Positions 51,499-63,000 of a stretch of DNA of 64,000 bases are shown here, in pieces; position 1 is the first letter of the stretch; every line of letters starts with the position of its first letter. Origin of the DNA: JAFGUB01 sp050305515 (GTDB taxonomy: Bacteria > Campylobacterota > Campylobacteria > Campylobacterales > Sulfurimonadaceae); assembly GCA_050305515.1 (NCBI GenBank), contig JBNLFL010000015.1, positions 39,291 to 103,290 on the forward strand, given 5' to 3'. A program made the position numbers and the translations under genes. The notes beneath the pieces are model-generated. The model was not told where the DNA came from, did not search any database, and saw only the letters and a list, made by a program, of their open reading frames with translations.

Positions 51499-54400
51499 AT
51501 TTTATCGACCTCTCGATAAAAAAACCCGTCGCCGTCATCGTCGGCATCGCGCTCATTGTGATGTTCGGACTGGTCGCGCTGACCAAACTTCCCTACAAGC
51601 TCACCCCTAACGTGGTTGCGCCCGAGATCGGGGTGACGACGCTCTGGCCGGGAGCAACGCCGAGCGAAGTCGAACGCGACATTCTCGACAAACAGGAAGA
51701 GATGCTCAAATCGACGCCGAATCTGGTCTCGTACGAGTCAACGGCTTCGGACAACATGGCAGAGATCACGCTGACGTTTGAAGTCGGCACCGATCTTAAC
51801 AATGCGCTGCTGGAGGTCTCCAACAAGCTCGGACAGGTCGAGGATTACCCCGAGAACGTCGAAAAACCGGTGATCTCCTCAGCCGGGGCCAACGCCTCTC
51901 CGGTCATCTGGATGGGCTTTGTCGCCAACGAAGGCAATCCCCGTGACATCGACACCTACGCGACGTTCCTTGAAAACGAGGTCAAGGAGCAGTTTGAACG
52001 GGTCAAGGGGGTGGCGAGTATTTTCATTCCCGGCGGGACGGAAGAGCAGTTACATGTAAAGCTCTATCCCGAACGGCTGGCGGCACATGGACTCACCATT
52101 GATCAGGTCGCGGCCGCCATACAGGCGCAAAACCGCGACAGTGCGGCAGGAACGGTCGATATTGACCGCCGTACCTACCGGGTTCGCACGGTATCGCGTT
52201 TCAGCTCCATCGAATCGTTAGAGCAGATGGTACTTTACAGCGACGGCGAACGCAGTGTGCGGCTCGGAGAGATTGCGGACATTACCATCGGGTATGAAAA
52301 ATCGAAGGCGAACATTCTGGTTGCCACTCCAAAAGAGGGGCTGAACAAGGCACTCATTTATGGTATCCGGGTGGAACCGAGCGCCAATGTCGTTGATACC
52401 ACCAACCGTGTCGAAGCGGTGGCAAAACAGCTCAATGCCGAGGTACTGCCCAAATACAACATCCGTCTGGACTGGTTTTACGATCAGCGCGATTACATTG
52501 AAGGGGCCATCAATCTTGTCAAACAGAACATCGCCGTAGGGGGCGTGCTGGCAGTCATCGTACTGATGCTATTTCTGCGCTCCATTTCGGCAACGGCTGT
52601 TGTCGCCATGGCGATTCCCGTGAGTATCATTGCGACGTTTATCGTACTTCAGGCGATGGACAGGTCGCTCAACACCATTTCGCTGGCGGGAATCTCGTTT
52701 GCGGTCGGGATGCTGCTTGACAGTGCCATCGTCGTTCTCGAAAACATCGACCGGCACCGCAAGATGGGCAAGAAGATCTTTGCCGCGGCGCATGACGGAA
52801 CGATGGAGGTGTGGGGTGCATTGATTGCATCGGCGCTCACCACGATTGCCGTTTTCGTTCCGGTCATTTTTCTTGAGTCCGAAGCGGGACAGCTTTTCAA
52901 AGATATCGCCATTGCCGTGACCGCTTCGATTACCTTTTCGCTTTTTGTCTCCATTTCAGTTATCCCGATGCTATGGACTCAGCTGCTCAGACTGGCAAAA
53001 AAAGAGGATCACGTGCATGAGGGGACACCGCACCAGAGCCTTCTGGTCGCCTTTGGCTCGGCCGTCGGGAACGGTTTCATGGGCATTGTCAATTGGAGTC
53101 TCAAACGTACACTCAACCAGCTTGTCACCATCGTCGGCATGGGCGCCTTTTCGGTTGCGATGATTGTCGCATTTTTTCCGAAAATGGAGTATCTGCCGCA
53201 GGGGAACCAGAATCTGGTGCTTAACATCCTCATTCCGCCTCCGGGACTCTCCGAGGCTGAAACAAAGTCGGTAGGGCACACGCTGTATGAAGCGATGAAA
53301 CCGCATTACGATTCAAAAGAGAAAGATGGCATTCCACCGATTAAACGTACTTTTTTCGTCTCACGCGGCGATTTTATCATTCAGGGTATGATTTCTCAGA
53401 AGGAGCAGCGGGCAGCGGAGTACATTCCGTTTATGATGCCGCTGGTTAACAGCTTCCCGGGAATTTTCGGTATTTCGCTTCAGCGCGGGGTGTTTGAACA
53501 GGGTATCGGTGAAGGACGCAATATCGACATCGATATCAGCGGCGGCGACATTGAGCGTCTGGCGCAGATAGGCGGCATGCTTTTTGGAACGCTCAAGCAG
53601 AAGATGCCCGGAGCGCAGATCCGTCCGGTGCCTTCCATTGAGGTACTTTTCCCCGAAGCGCAGCTTATTCCCGATCAAAACGCTCTGGCCGCAGTAGGGC
53701 TTAACGGCAGCACTCTGGGCTTTGCCGCCGATGTGTTGCTTGATGGTCGCAAAATTGGCGAGTATGCGCCCAAAGGGGAGAAGTCAATCGACATGATCCT
53801 CAAATCGTTCGATGAGGAGATCAGTTCGCCCGAAGCGCTCTACCTGACCCAGATTGCCACACCCAATGCGGGTCTTGTGCCGCTGAGTTCGCTCGCAACG
53901 CTCAATCATACGACCTCCATCACCAAAATCCGCCACGTCGCCGGAAAGCGTACGATCACGCTGCAGGTGACGCCGCCGATGAGCATGACGCTTGAAGAGG
54001 CGATTGAGATTCTTGATCAGGGCGTTCTTGAAGGGATGCGAAAAAGCGGCATGTTCAAAGGCGCGGATGTGGAGCTGGCGGGAAGTGCCGACAAGCTGAG
54101 CGAAACCGTCAAGGCGATGACCGGTTCGCTGGTGTTTGCACTGATTATCATCTATCTGCTGATGAGTGCGCTCTTTGGAAACTTTATCTATCCGCTGGTT
54201 ATCATGTTTACGGTGCCGATGGCGGCCGCGGGAGGTTTCGTGGGTCTGAAAATGACCAACCTTCTGATTGCGCCGCAACCGCTTGATCTGCTGACGATGC
54301 TGGGTTTCATTATTCTCATCGGTATTGTCGTCAACAATGCGATTCTTATCGTCCACCAGTCGCTCAACAACATGCGTAACAGTGCTATGGAAGCCAAAGA

Positions 54401-54644
54401 AGCGATTGTCGAAGCGACACAAAGCCGACTGCGTCCGATCTTTATGAGTTCGATGACCTCGGTTTTCGGTATGATGCCACTGGTATTGGTTCCGGGACCC
54501 GGAAGCGAGTTTTACCGGGGGCTTGGATCGGTTATTACAGGCGGTCTCGCTTTTTCGACACTTTTTACCATTATCGTGACGCCGGCACTTCTGTATCTGG
54601 TCATGCGGGCCCATCACACCATTATGCCAAAGGAGGAAGCATGA
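51495..54644 (+). CDS. RND-family efflux pump (AcrB-like)
   Basis: 1,049 residues with 12 transmembrane helices and two large periplasmic loops. Begins FIDLSIKKPVAVIVGIALI, contains LDSAIVVLENIDRHR in the fourth helix (with the conserved proton-relay aspartate) and FIILIGIVVNNAILIVHQS in the second half. Family members export drugs, bile acids, solvents or metals using proton-motive force; this is the hydrophobe (HAE) type by length and motifs. ATG overlaps the adaptor stop. Confidence 0.95.
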   Translation: MNFIDLSIKKPVAVIVGIALIVMFGLVALTKLPYKLTPNVVAPEIGVTTLWPGATPSEVERDILDKQEEMLKSTPNLVSYESTASDNMAEITLTFEVGTDLNNALLEVSNKLGQVEDYPENVEKPVISSAGANASPVIWMGFVANEGNPRDIDTYATFLENEVKEQFERVKGVASIFIPGGTEEQLHVKLYPERLAAHGLTIDQVAAAIQAQNRDSAAGTVDIDRRTYRVRTVSRFSSIESLEQMVLYSDGERSVRLGEIADITIGYEKSKANILVATPKEGLNKALIYGIRVEPSANVVDTTNRVEAVAKQLNAEVLPKYNIRLDWFYDQRDYIEGAINLVKQNIAVGGVLAVIVLMLFLRSISATAVVAMAIPVSIIATFIVLQAMDRSLNTISLAGISFAVGMLLDSAIVVLENIDRHRKMGKKIFAAAHDGTMEVWGALIASALTTIAVFVPVIFLESEAGQLFKDIAIAVTASITFSLFVSISVIPMLWTQLLRLAKKEDHVHEGTPHQSLLVAFGSAVGNGFMGIVNWSLKRTLNQLVTIVGMGAFSVAMIVAFFPKMEYLPQGNQNLVLNILIPPPGLSEAETKSVGHTLYEAMKPHYDSKEKDGIPPIKRTFFVSRGDFIIQGMISQKEQRAAEYIPFMMPLVNSFPGIFGISLQRGVFEQGIGEGRNIDIDISGGDIERLAQIGGMLFGTLKQKMPGAQIRPVPSIEVLFPEAQLIPDQNALAAVGLNGSTLGFAADVLLDGRKIGEYAPKGEKSIDMILKSFDEEISSPEALYLTQIATPNAGLVPLSSLATLNHTTSITKIRHVAGKRTITLQVTPPMSMTLEEAIEILDQGVLEGMRKSGMFKGADVELAGSADKLSETVKAMTGSLVFALIIIYLLMSALFGNFIYPLVIMFTVPMAAAGGFVGLKMTNLLIAPQPLDLLTMLGFIILIGIVVNNAILIVHQSLNNMRNSAMEAKEAIVEATQSRLRPIFMSSMTSVFGMMPLVLVPGPGSEFYRGLGSVITGGLAFSTLFTIIVTPALLYLVMRAHHTIMPKEEA
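52050..52059. repeat. TTACATGTAA palindrome inside RND pump gene
   Basis: Exact copy in coding sequence, read Leu-His-Val-Lys, in the first periplasmic loop. Confidence 0.9.
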
Positions 54645-55882
54645 AATCTTTACTGTTACTTACCCTCTCAGTTATGACACTCAGTGCTTTGACACTTGAT
54701 GACGCCATAGAGAATGCCATGACGCATGCGCCGCAGCTGCGAATTGCAAGTGGCGAAATCGAAGTGGCAAAAAGCGCGGAGGATGAGGCGATGAGCGCCT
54801 ATCATCCGACACTCAGCGCGGGATTTGAGTGGAAGCATACGGATCCCACCACCACGTTTTCATTCAGTCCGACTCATCGCTACAACCTGAGTGCAACCTA
54901 TAACCTCTTCCGGGGTTTCAGCGATGCCGCCACGCTGGATGAAAAAGCCGCTTATACCCGTGCGGCGGAGTATGCGCAGCGTGCTGCCAAAGCCGATGTC
55001 CGCATTGGCGTCATCAATGCATTCAGCCGTTGCCTGATTGCGGAAAAAACGCTGCAGACCCAGCAGGAGTCACTTGATGCCCTGAGTCGGCAATATCAGG
55101 ATACCAAAGTACGTTTTGAACAGGGGATGGTGGCCAAGAACGATCTGCTTTTGATCGAAGTAGACCGTTTGCGTGCCGAACAGGCGCTGTTTAAAGCGAA
55201 AAGCGACATCATTACAACCCGCAGTGCGCTTTCGCGCCTGATGGGAACGCCACTGAGTGCGACAGAACCTGTTGTACCTTTCGAGGTGGCGCTTGATACA
55301 CCGGCACCTTATGAAACACTGCTGAAACAGACCTATGAGAACCGCAGCGAACTTAAAATGCTTGAAGAACAGCGTGCGGCACTCGGATTTTCACGTGATG
55401 CCGTTCAGGGGAATTACCTTCCGCACGTCGATCTTCACGGCGATTACATTATCAACGACAAAGAGCGTCTGATGGGAACGTCGGTGATTCAGCCCGAAGA
55501 TCAGAAAGTCGTTACCGTCAACGTCAGCTGGAGTCTCTACGCGGGTATGGCCAATATTGCAAGGCGTAAAGCGCTGCTGGAGCAATCCGGTATTCAGGCA
55601 CAGCGGCTTGAACAGCTCAAGCTTGATCTGGGCGATCAGCTGCATCAGGCCTATGAAGCCTACCGCGTGGCAAAAAGTGCCAAAGAAGTGGCTTCGAAGG
55701 CGATGGAGAGCGCCAAAGAGAACTACCGTATCACGGCAGACCGTCACAGCTACGGACAGGTCGATACCCTGACACTCCTTAAAGCACAAAGCAACCTGAC
55801 CGACGCGAACAACGCCTATAATAATGCCTACTATGACCTGTATGTCGCTTACAAGGCTCTGGAGCGCATTTCGGGAGAGTAA
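54641..55882 (+). CDS. TolC-family outer-membrane channel
   Basis: 413 residues with secretion signal (LLLLTLSVMTLSALT). Two repeated halves of the TolC fold are visible: ALTLDDAIENAMTHAPQLRIA near the start, YNLSATYNLFRGFSD, RFEQGMVAKNDLLLIEVD, and the second-half counterpart ending YGQVDTLTLLKAQSNLTDANN. It forms the trimeric duct through the outer membrane for the preceding pump. ATG overlaps the pump stop (ATGA). Slightly shorter than typical (about 430-490). Confidence 0.92.
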   Translation: MKSLLLLTLSVMTLSALTLDDAIENAMTHAPQLRIASGEIEVAKSAEDEAMSAYHPTLSAGFEWKHTDPTTTFSFSPTHRYNLSATYNLFRGFSDAATLDEKAAYTRAAEYAQRAAKADVRIGVINAFSRCLIAEKTLQTQQESLDALSRQYQDTKVRFEQGMVAKNDLLLIEVDRLRAEQALFKAKSDIITTRSALSRLMGTPLSATEPVVPFEVALDTPAPYETLLKQTYENRSELKMLEEQRAALGFSRDAVQGNYLPHVDLHGDYIINDKERLMGTSVIQPEDQKVVTVNVSWSLYAGMANIARRKALLEQSGIQAQRLEQLKLDLGDQLHQAYEAYRVAKSAKEVASKAMESAKENYRITADRHSYGQVDTLTLLKAQSNLTDANNAYNNAYYDLYVAYKALERISGE

Positions 55883-55885
55883 ATC

Positions 55886-56803
55886 ATGCGACGATTGCTC
55901 TGGCTGCTGCCGCTTGTTGCACTGACGGCGGGCATCTGGTTTTTAAGCGGCGAGAAAGACCCCGAAAACAGGGCAGAACTCCATGCGGTGCCACTTGGTA
56001 ATGTCGTGGCACACCCCTTTTCTTCCAATAAACCCCATCTCGCGCTTGCTTTTGGCGGCGGCGGCGTGCGCGGTTTCATGCATCTGGGTGTCATCAAGGC
56101 ACTTGAAGAGGCGGGGATCCGAGCTGAGCTGGTCACAGGTACCTCCGCCGGATCGATTGCGGCGGCACTTTATGCGTCGGGTAAATCTTACCATGAGATT
56201 GAACAGCTCATGCGCCAGCTTCAACGCAGTGATATTGTTGACCTGCATCTGAGTGTTGAGGGCGTGATTGCCGGACATGCGCTTTCGGAGTGGATCGAGA
56301 GCGCAAGCGGATATCAAAAGATCGAAAACCTCCCGATACCGCTGGGTGTGAGTGTCACGGATCTTGAAACTCCTGAAGCGCTTTTTGTCACTTCAGGCGA
56401 TCTTGGCGATGCCGTGCGTACTTCGGCCAGCGTGCCGGGTGCCTTCTCTCCGGTTGAGTCGGAGGGCCGTTTCTATGTTGACGGCGGCGTCTTCTCTCTT
56501 GTACCCGTGCGCCTTGCGCGGGCCATGGGTGCTGACATTGTCATTGGCATCGATATTCTCTGCACCCGTTTTCCCTATGCTCAGGATGACGGCATCCACG
56601 CCATGCTCTCGACCTTCCGGCTGCAAAGCTGCAAAATCGGTGCAGAAGAGATGGCAGAAGCCGATCTGCTGATACGCCCCGATTTCGAACCCGAAAGCGA
56701 GATCAGTCTCGCCTCGGGTGATGCGGGAATCGAAGCGGGCTATGCGGCGATGAAAGCGGCGCTGCCGCAATTGAAAGCATTGATGCAACAGGCATTTAAA
56801 TAG
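55886..56803 (+). CDS. patatin-like phospholipase/esterase
   Basis: 305 residues with an N-terminal hydrophobic segment that may anchor it in the membrane. Patatin motifs: oxyanion GGGVRGFMHLGV near residue 56, nucleophile GTSAGSIAAAL near 85, and the catalytic Asp in DGGVFSLVP. Hydrolyses acyl esters, perhaps membrane lipids. It starts 3 bases after the channel gene, the last gene of the efflux operon. A patatin in such an operon hints at membrane remodelling under the stress the pump responds to, an inference only. Confidence 0.88.
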   Translation: MRRLLWLLPLVALTAGIWFLSGEKDPENRAELHAVPLGNVVAHPFSSNKPHLALAFGGGGVRGFMHLGVIKALEEAGIRAELVTGTSAGSIAAALYASGKSYHEIEQLMRQLQRSDIVDLHLSVEGVIAGHALSEWIESASGYQKIENLPIPLGVSVTDLETPEALFVTSGDLGDAVRTSASVPGAFSPVESEGRFYVDGGVFSLVPVRLARAMGADIVIGIDILCTRFPYAQDDGIHAMLSTFRLQSCKIGAEEMAEADLLIRPDFEPESEISLASGDAGIEAGYAAMKAALPQLKALMQQAFK

Positions 56804-57013
56804 ACTGTTATAACCTCTGGCTCTAAACTTCCATTTAAACCTTTCAATAAGAAAAATAGTGCTCTGTTTTGAGCATATTTTCTCTCTACAACATTTACAC
56901 GCAATCTTCTATATAAGTTTAAACAATATTGTTATTTTTATATTAACAAAGTATTTAAGTTTCTTCGATAGAGTGCGCGCCTTTGCACATATAATCATAA
57001 AGGAACACATATT
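56804..57013. other. AT-rich spacer upstream of the giant lipoprotein gene
   Basis: 210 bases, much richer in A and T than the efflux operon before it, no gene. A possible -10 element TATAAT (56990-56995) ends only 19 bases before the ATG. The composition change begins here and continues through the following gene. Confidence 0.4.
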
Positions 57014-60000
57014 ATGAGATTAAAAACCGGGTTACTGCTAATACTTCTTGTGTTTTTTGCAGGCTGTTTCAATTCTGGAAATAGGGAAAAGGAGGTTTCA
57101 TCAATTGAAGCGCCGATTGTTGAGAATGCTCCCGCTTCTACAACGATGAACAGTGTAACGGTTACGGTGCGTACGCTTCCCAATTGTGCGGTGTATTTGG
57201 GAGAGCTTCAGGTGGCAACATCTGACAGTGAAGGTGTGGCCTATGTCACGCTTGAACTCGGAGCAGCGGGTTCTACGGAAACCTTTTCTTTTAAAGTCAT
57301 GGAGAATAATCGTTTTAGTGAAACGGTAGTTGTCAGCATTATAAGGATATCCGAGACGAATATTTCCAGTCAGGGAGATACGGCTTCAGCGAGTTCCGGT
57401 GCAGTGTCATCACAGAACACAGCTGATGAAAACACGTCTGGAAGCAGTTCAGAAGGCGATACCGCTTCATCATGGAGCAGTATTTCAGATGCTTCTTCTT
57501 CCCTGCAAAGCAGTGTAACAGTGTCAAGTGTAGCCGTTTCAAGCGTAGCAGCACAAAGCAGCAGTACGTCAGTTGTTATTGGAGGGACGAGCAGCAGCGG
57601 TGTAAGCAGTGTCTCATTTTCCGTCAGTGTCTCCTCTTCTGCCGTATCTTCACAGAATGGTGGCTCTGTTTCAAGTAGTACATCGACAAGCAGTGCGGTA
57701 ATGTCAAGTAGTAGTGTCGCATCGTCACAAAGCAGTGAAGATAATGGGTCTTATTCAAGTCAGAGTAGTGTGGCTTCAAGGGCAGTATCCTTTCCTATCC
57801 TTCCCGATGAAAATATCTATGTTCAGGTTCACCCTTTTGGGCATGGAAATTTTAGAGCCGATAAAGGCGCCATTGATTTTGATCTTGATAGAAACATATC
57901 CGAAAATAATATTTATGATTTTTTTCCAAAAAGCGATGACAATATTACGATTACCGCTACACCCAAAAGCGATAGCACCATCAAAAATTGGATAGGGTGT
58001 GACAGTGTCTCTCAGGATGGGCGTGTTTGTACTGTATCACTAAACAGAAGCCGAGATATTACACCGATCTTTGAATACAAAGAAATAATATTGGTAGATA
58101 ATCTTTATGATATTTCTTCTGCGCTTGAAGTAAGTTATTCATGGGATGATAATAATGTAACGGAAGAGATCGCTGAGTTAAATGTGACTATTAGTGATGA
58201 CAATACATCACTAAAGACACTATTTGAAAATTTTCAATCAGGCGATTATATTAACTATGTTGATGAAAACAGAAGCTTTGTCCGGAAAATTGAGTCTATC
58301 AGTCATATGGGAACATTTTCTTATCGTCTGCAAACCAAAGCAATCAAAATTAATGAAGTGATTCGGCAAGGGACAATCTATTCTAAAGTAGATATTTCAA
58401 AAGCCAATCCGGCAAAAAAAAGTTTGAAACGGGATACAGGATTTAGTATTGAAGACTCGGTTTCTTTAGGAAATAGTAGCGGTAGCAGTACTACCAGTAT
58501 CAATGGCAGTGCTAGCGCCAGTATTAGCGGCTCGGGTTCTATTGCAATAAGCATTTATGACTTTGGATTGGAAAGTGTCAGTGTGGGTTTTGGTCTTGAA
58601 GCTAAAGCACAAGTAAATGTAAGCGTTTCTCAAGCGGGTAGCTTTTCGGTAGAAAAAGATTTTCTTGATGGAGATCCCTTTAGTACACCAGGCGTTCGCA
58701 TCGGCATGCTAAAAATTACATTTTCAGTTGATCCTACTGCCAAGGCTTATGCAAAAGCTGAGGTAAAGGCTACGGCAAATGCAATCGCAAATGCCGATGG
58801 AAGCGCTTCTGTTGGATATAACTATGATCATAATGTTGGTGGAGCTACGCACAGCACATTTGATGGTAATGCTTATGCCTCAGGTGACTTGGGATTGGAA
58901 GGATCGATTAGTGCTGGCGTGAAACCGGGATTGGACTTTAGCCTCAATGGTACGTTATGGCCTTTAGAGTTTGCCGGTATTGATGCAAAAGTGTATGAGA
59001 CGATGAGTCCTAGTATTGATCTTTATGCAGAGATCAAAGCAAAATGCTCAAAATGTGTTGGAAGAGTAGTTGGAAGCTTCAATGCCAAAGGAGAAGTAGA
59101 GTTAAAGTTTGGTGCAAGTGTTGAGATTCTTGAAACGTTTAAACGTGACGTAGCCGCCACTGCTATTTCAGAAACTATTTTTCATAAGTCGAGCCAATTC
59201 CTTAATGAAAAATTATCAAGTTGCAGTAATGATCCAAGTAATTACTCTGGAAGTTCGGCCAATGGTCTTTTTACAGCTACATTAAACTGGGGTAACCCAG
59301 AGGCTGACCTGCAGATGAGTAACTCTTTAATGAGCGAACAGGGTAAAAGCTGTAAATCATATGCCATGGGATCAGGTAGTTTGACTCTTTATGGAGTTTA
59401 TCCGGGCTTATACCCGGTTACTGTCAGTAGCGGTGGCGATTCTGAATATCTGTCAGATGATGACTTTCCCGATACTATCAGCCTTACCGTAACGGCCCCT
59501 GGAGCCGGTAAAAGTATGAGCACTACGATTTCTTCTGCTGATGGGTATAGTTTAGGGCATGTCGCGGATATTTATATTTGGCGCCCCATCCCTGAAGAAC
59601 CACCGGTAGCCGTACCCGTTCCAAGTAGTAGTGGTAGTAGCGGTTGGGGCAGTAGTGGCGGCAGTGGCGGCAGTCACTGGGTTAGTCCCTGGGTTAGTCA
59701 TGCCGGTAGACCGGGAACAAGTAGTGGACAACAATACGTACATAACATTGAGACAAAACTTTGTACCCCGGAAGAGAGTTGTGGATGTAAACCCTGTGAG
59801 TATGGTGTAATTGGTTATTTAAATCAGGCAAGCTTGGGACCAATTAGTGGTGGTAGTGTTAAGCTTTATAAGGCCAATCAGTATGGTCAAAAAGATATTG
59901 AGTATCTTTATGAAGGGTATACAAGTATCGGTGAAGATATTGATACCGCAGGCATTATTGAAATACCTGTTGTTACTCTTGGAAATGTTGCACAAAGTGC

Positions 60001-63000
60001 CGAAGAATTACAGTTTATGAAAAAGCTGGAAGGATATTCCGGTGATTTTATTTTAGAAATCAGCGGTGGTCTGGATATCGATGTAAATGATGACTGGAAG
60101 GTGGATGATGATTTTACACCGTTAAATGGAACGATTCGCGCGATTATCAGTAAAGAACAGTTGCTTCGAAACGAATATAAAGTAAATATTTTGACCGAAC
60201 TTGCTTTTCAGGTTTCTAAAGATCTTCTGGGAAGCAATTACGATCAAGTCGAACTCAACAAAAGGCTTGATGACGTAGCCACTCATGTATTGATCGAGAA
60301 ATTGTATCCTGATTTGGACACGCCTCTGGGACGGGAAGATCTCGTTTATTGGTTGCCAAACGCAAATAAAAACTGGCTCATTAAAGACTATGCCAAAGAC
60401 TTGCACCCGATTATTGCAAAAGTGCACCAAGGTGCTTATATTGCTGATGATGCCTATACGTATATTTATGGTGAAGTACCTAATGCCGTGAATCCGATTT
60501 TGGCAACAACATGGTATTACATTGATGAAAACGTAAAAGGGAAACGTTATTTAGGAAATATGACGGTTAAAGCGCAGGGCGGGAGCCCAATAGAATCGTT
60601 TTCTTTAAGCGGTAACGGTGCTGAAAAATTCAGCATTAATCAAGATGGCGAGATTTTTCTTGAAACTGATGTGAGTCTGAATTTTGAAGAGAAAAATTAT
60701 TACGATCTCTCAGTGACCGCGGTAAACAGCGAAGGAGAAAGCCGACCGGTTTTGCTTAGAATTTTGGTTAATGATATTGCGGATGCTCCTGTTTTTAAAG
60801 AAGCTGAACTCAATACAGTTTCAGAAGATGCCTTACCGGGAGCTTATGTTGGGAAAGTTATATTTGACACGCCTTTGGATCCTGTTGACGGATATCTGCT
60901 TGGCGGTCCGGATGCCAAAGAGTTTACTATTGATGCTAACGGCAACATCTACCTTTCAGATCAATGTGATATCGATTATGAACAAGAGCTTTACAAACGG
61001 ATAACGGTCACAGCACTAAGTACTCAGGATAATAGCCTCGCAAAGGCGTTAACCATAGAGATTACCGACGTTGCAGATGTTCCTTCAATAGCGTCGGCTC
61101 ATTTTAGTGTAGATGAAAACATTGCTATAGGTACAGTAGTCGGTGAGTTAAATATCTCTTCTCCCACAGTGGTAGAAGCTGTTGCGTTGCTTGGCGAAAA
61201 TAACAATACATTCAATCTTGCGACCAATGGTCAAATAACATTGGCGCAACCGCTTGATTATGAATCGATTCAAGGCTATTACCTGAGTGTCGTTGCGATA
61301 AATCAGCTTGGCATCAGTCGCCCGACGCCAATAAATATAAGTATCAAAGATAATGTTGATGTACCGGTCATAAGCAGTGCGACTATCAATGTTTCTGTCG
61401 GGGATGCAGCGGAATCTAAAGTAGGGCAAATTGAAGTTGTAGATGAAGGGAAAAGTTCCATCACCTCTTTTACGCTAAGTGGTTCAGGTAATGAGAATTT
61501 TACAATTAACAGTTTGGGAGAGATCTATTTGAGCAGTGCCAATAATATTGGGGCTTATCAAAATATGTGGTTTACGCTTATTGTCAATGCTTTTAGCCAA
61601 GAAGGTAAAAGTGTTGACAAAATTCTCAAAGTCAATGTCATTGCAGACACACCGTTTCTGGGAGATTTAAGTACTTATGTTGATGAAAATGCGTTAGCCG
61701 GCAGTGTATTGGCGGGTAACGTACCAATTATCAAAACACCGACAGCGGTGATATCCATGCGCCTTGAGGGAGAAGGAAGCGAAAATTTCAACATTTCTGC
61801 CGATGGAAAGATCACTGTTTCCAATAATGCCGTCATTGATTACGAAATGAAAGACTCGTATGCCTTGCAGGTGTATGCAACCAATAGTGCCGGTGAAGGA
61901 CAAAAATCATCCGTATATATTCGGGTATATGATCAGGATGACACAATAAAAATTAAAGGTTTTAGCAGCAGTATTTATGAAGACAGCGAAAAAGACACGC
62001 TAATAGGTTATGTACGTATTCAGTCATTGGGCGGATATACATTTGAGCGTTTTGAATTGAGCGGAGAAGGAAGTGAAAACTTTACCATTGATAGCGGGGG
62101 TAAGGTGTATGTTGGACAAAACTCTGCATTTGATGTTAAAACGGCTTCATCGTATCATCTGACAGTCATAGCCGTAAGCAGCAGTGGTGAAGTGAGCAAC
62201 AAAGCGTATATCGATATTAAAGTTCTTGAGAGTCTTGATGCAGTACCAATCATTAAAGATACTGCCATCAGTATCGATGAAAATGCCGGGCTTCAAAGTG
62301 TACTTGGCAGTATTGAAATGACAAGCTATAAGCGTGAAATAGAGTCCGTATGGCTTGAGGGCGAAGGAAGTGACATTTTTGCAATTGATACGCATGGGAC
62401 GATAACACTTCAAAAAGCACTCGATTATGAGAAACAAACAGCGTATGACTTACAGGTATTTGCGACAAATACTCTTGGAACATCTAAAGCAGCACGTTTG
62501 CAGATTAACGTGTTGAATGTTGTAGACGATGAACCTGTTTTGCAAGATGCCAATATGAGTGTTGCCGAAAACAGCGCTATCGGTACGCTTGTCGGTTATG
62601 TCGGTATTGTACAAGCAGGCAGTTCAGCAATTGAGTCAATGAGTCTGGCCGGTAGCGGTGCCGAGATGTTCGAAATATCGACTTTGGGTGCTGTGCGTGT
62701 GGCAAAAGCGATTGATTACGAGAGCCGACATGCATATACACTTCAGGTCCGAGCAAGTAATGCCATAGCCTCCAGTGCTCCGGTCATTGTAAATATTGCA
62801 GTCGAAAACAGTGCCGAAACCGTTCCGGTATTGTACGATTTTACGGGATTTATTGAAGATAATGCTACTACGGGCAGTATTGTCGGAACCATAGCATTGG
62901 CCACACGAGGAGATAGTCCTATTGATGGATTTTATTTAAGCGGCACCGGCAGTGAAAACTTTTATATTGATCCATTAAACGGTGTCATATCGGTATCAAA

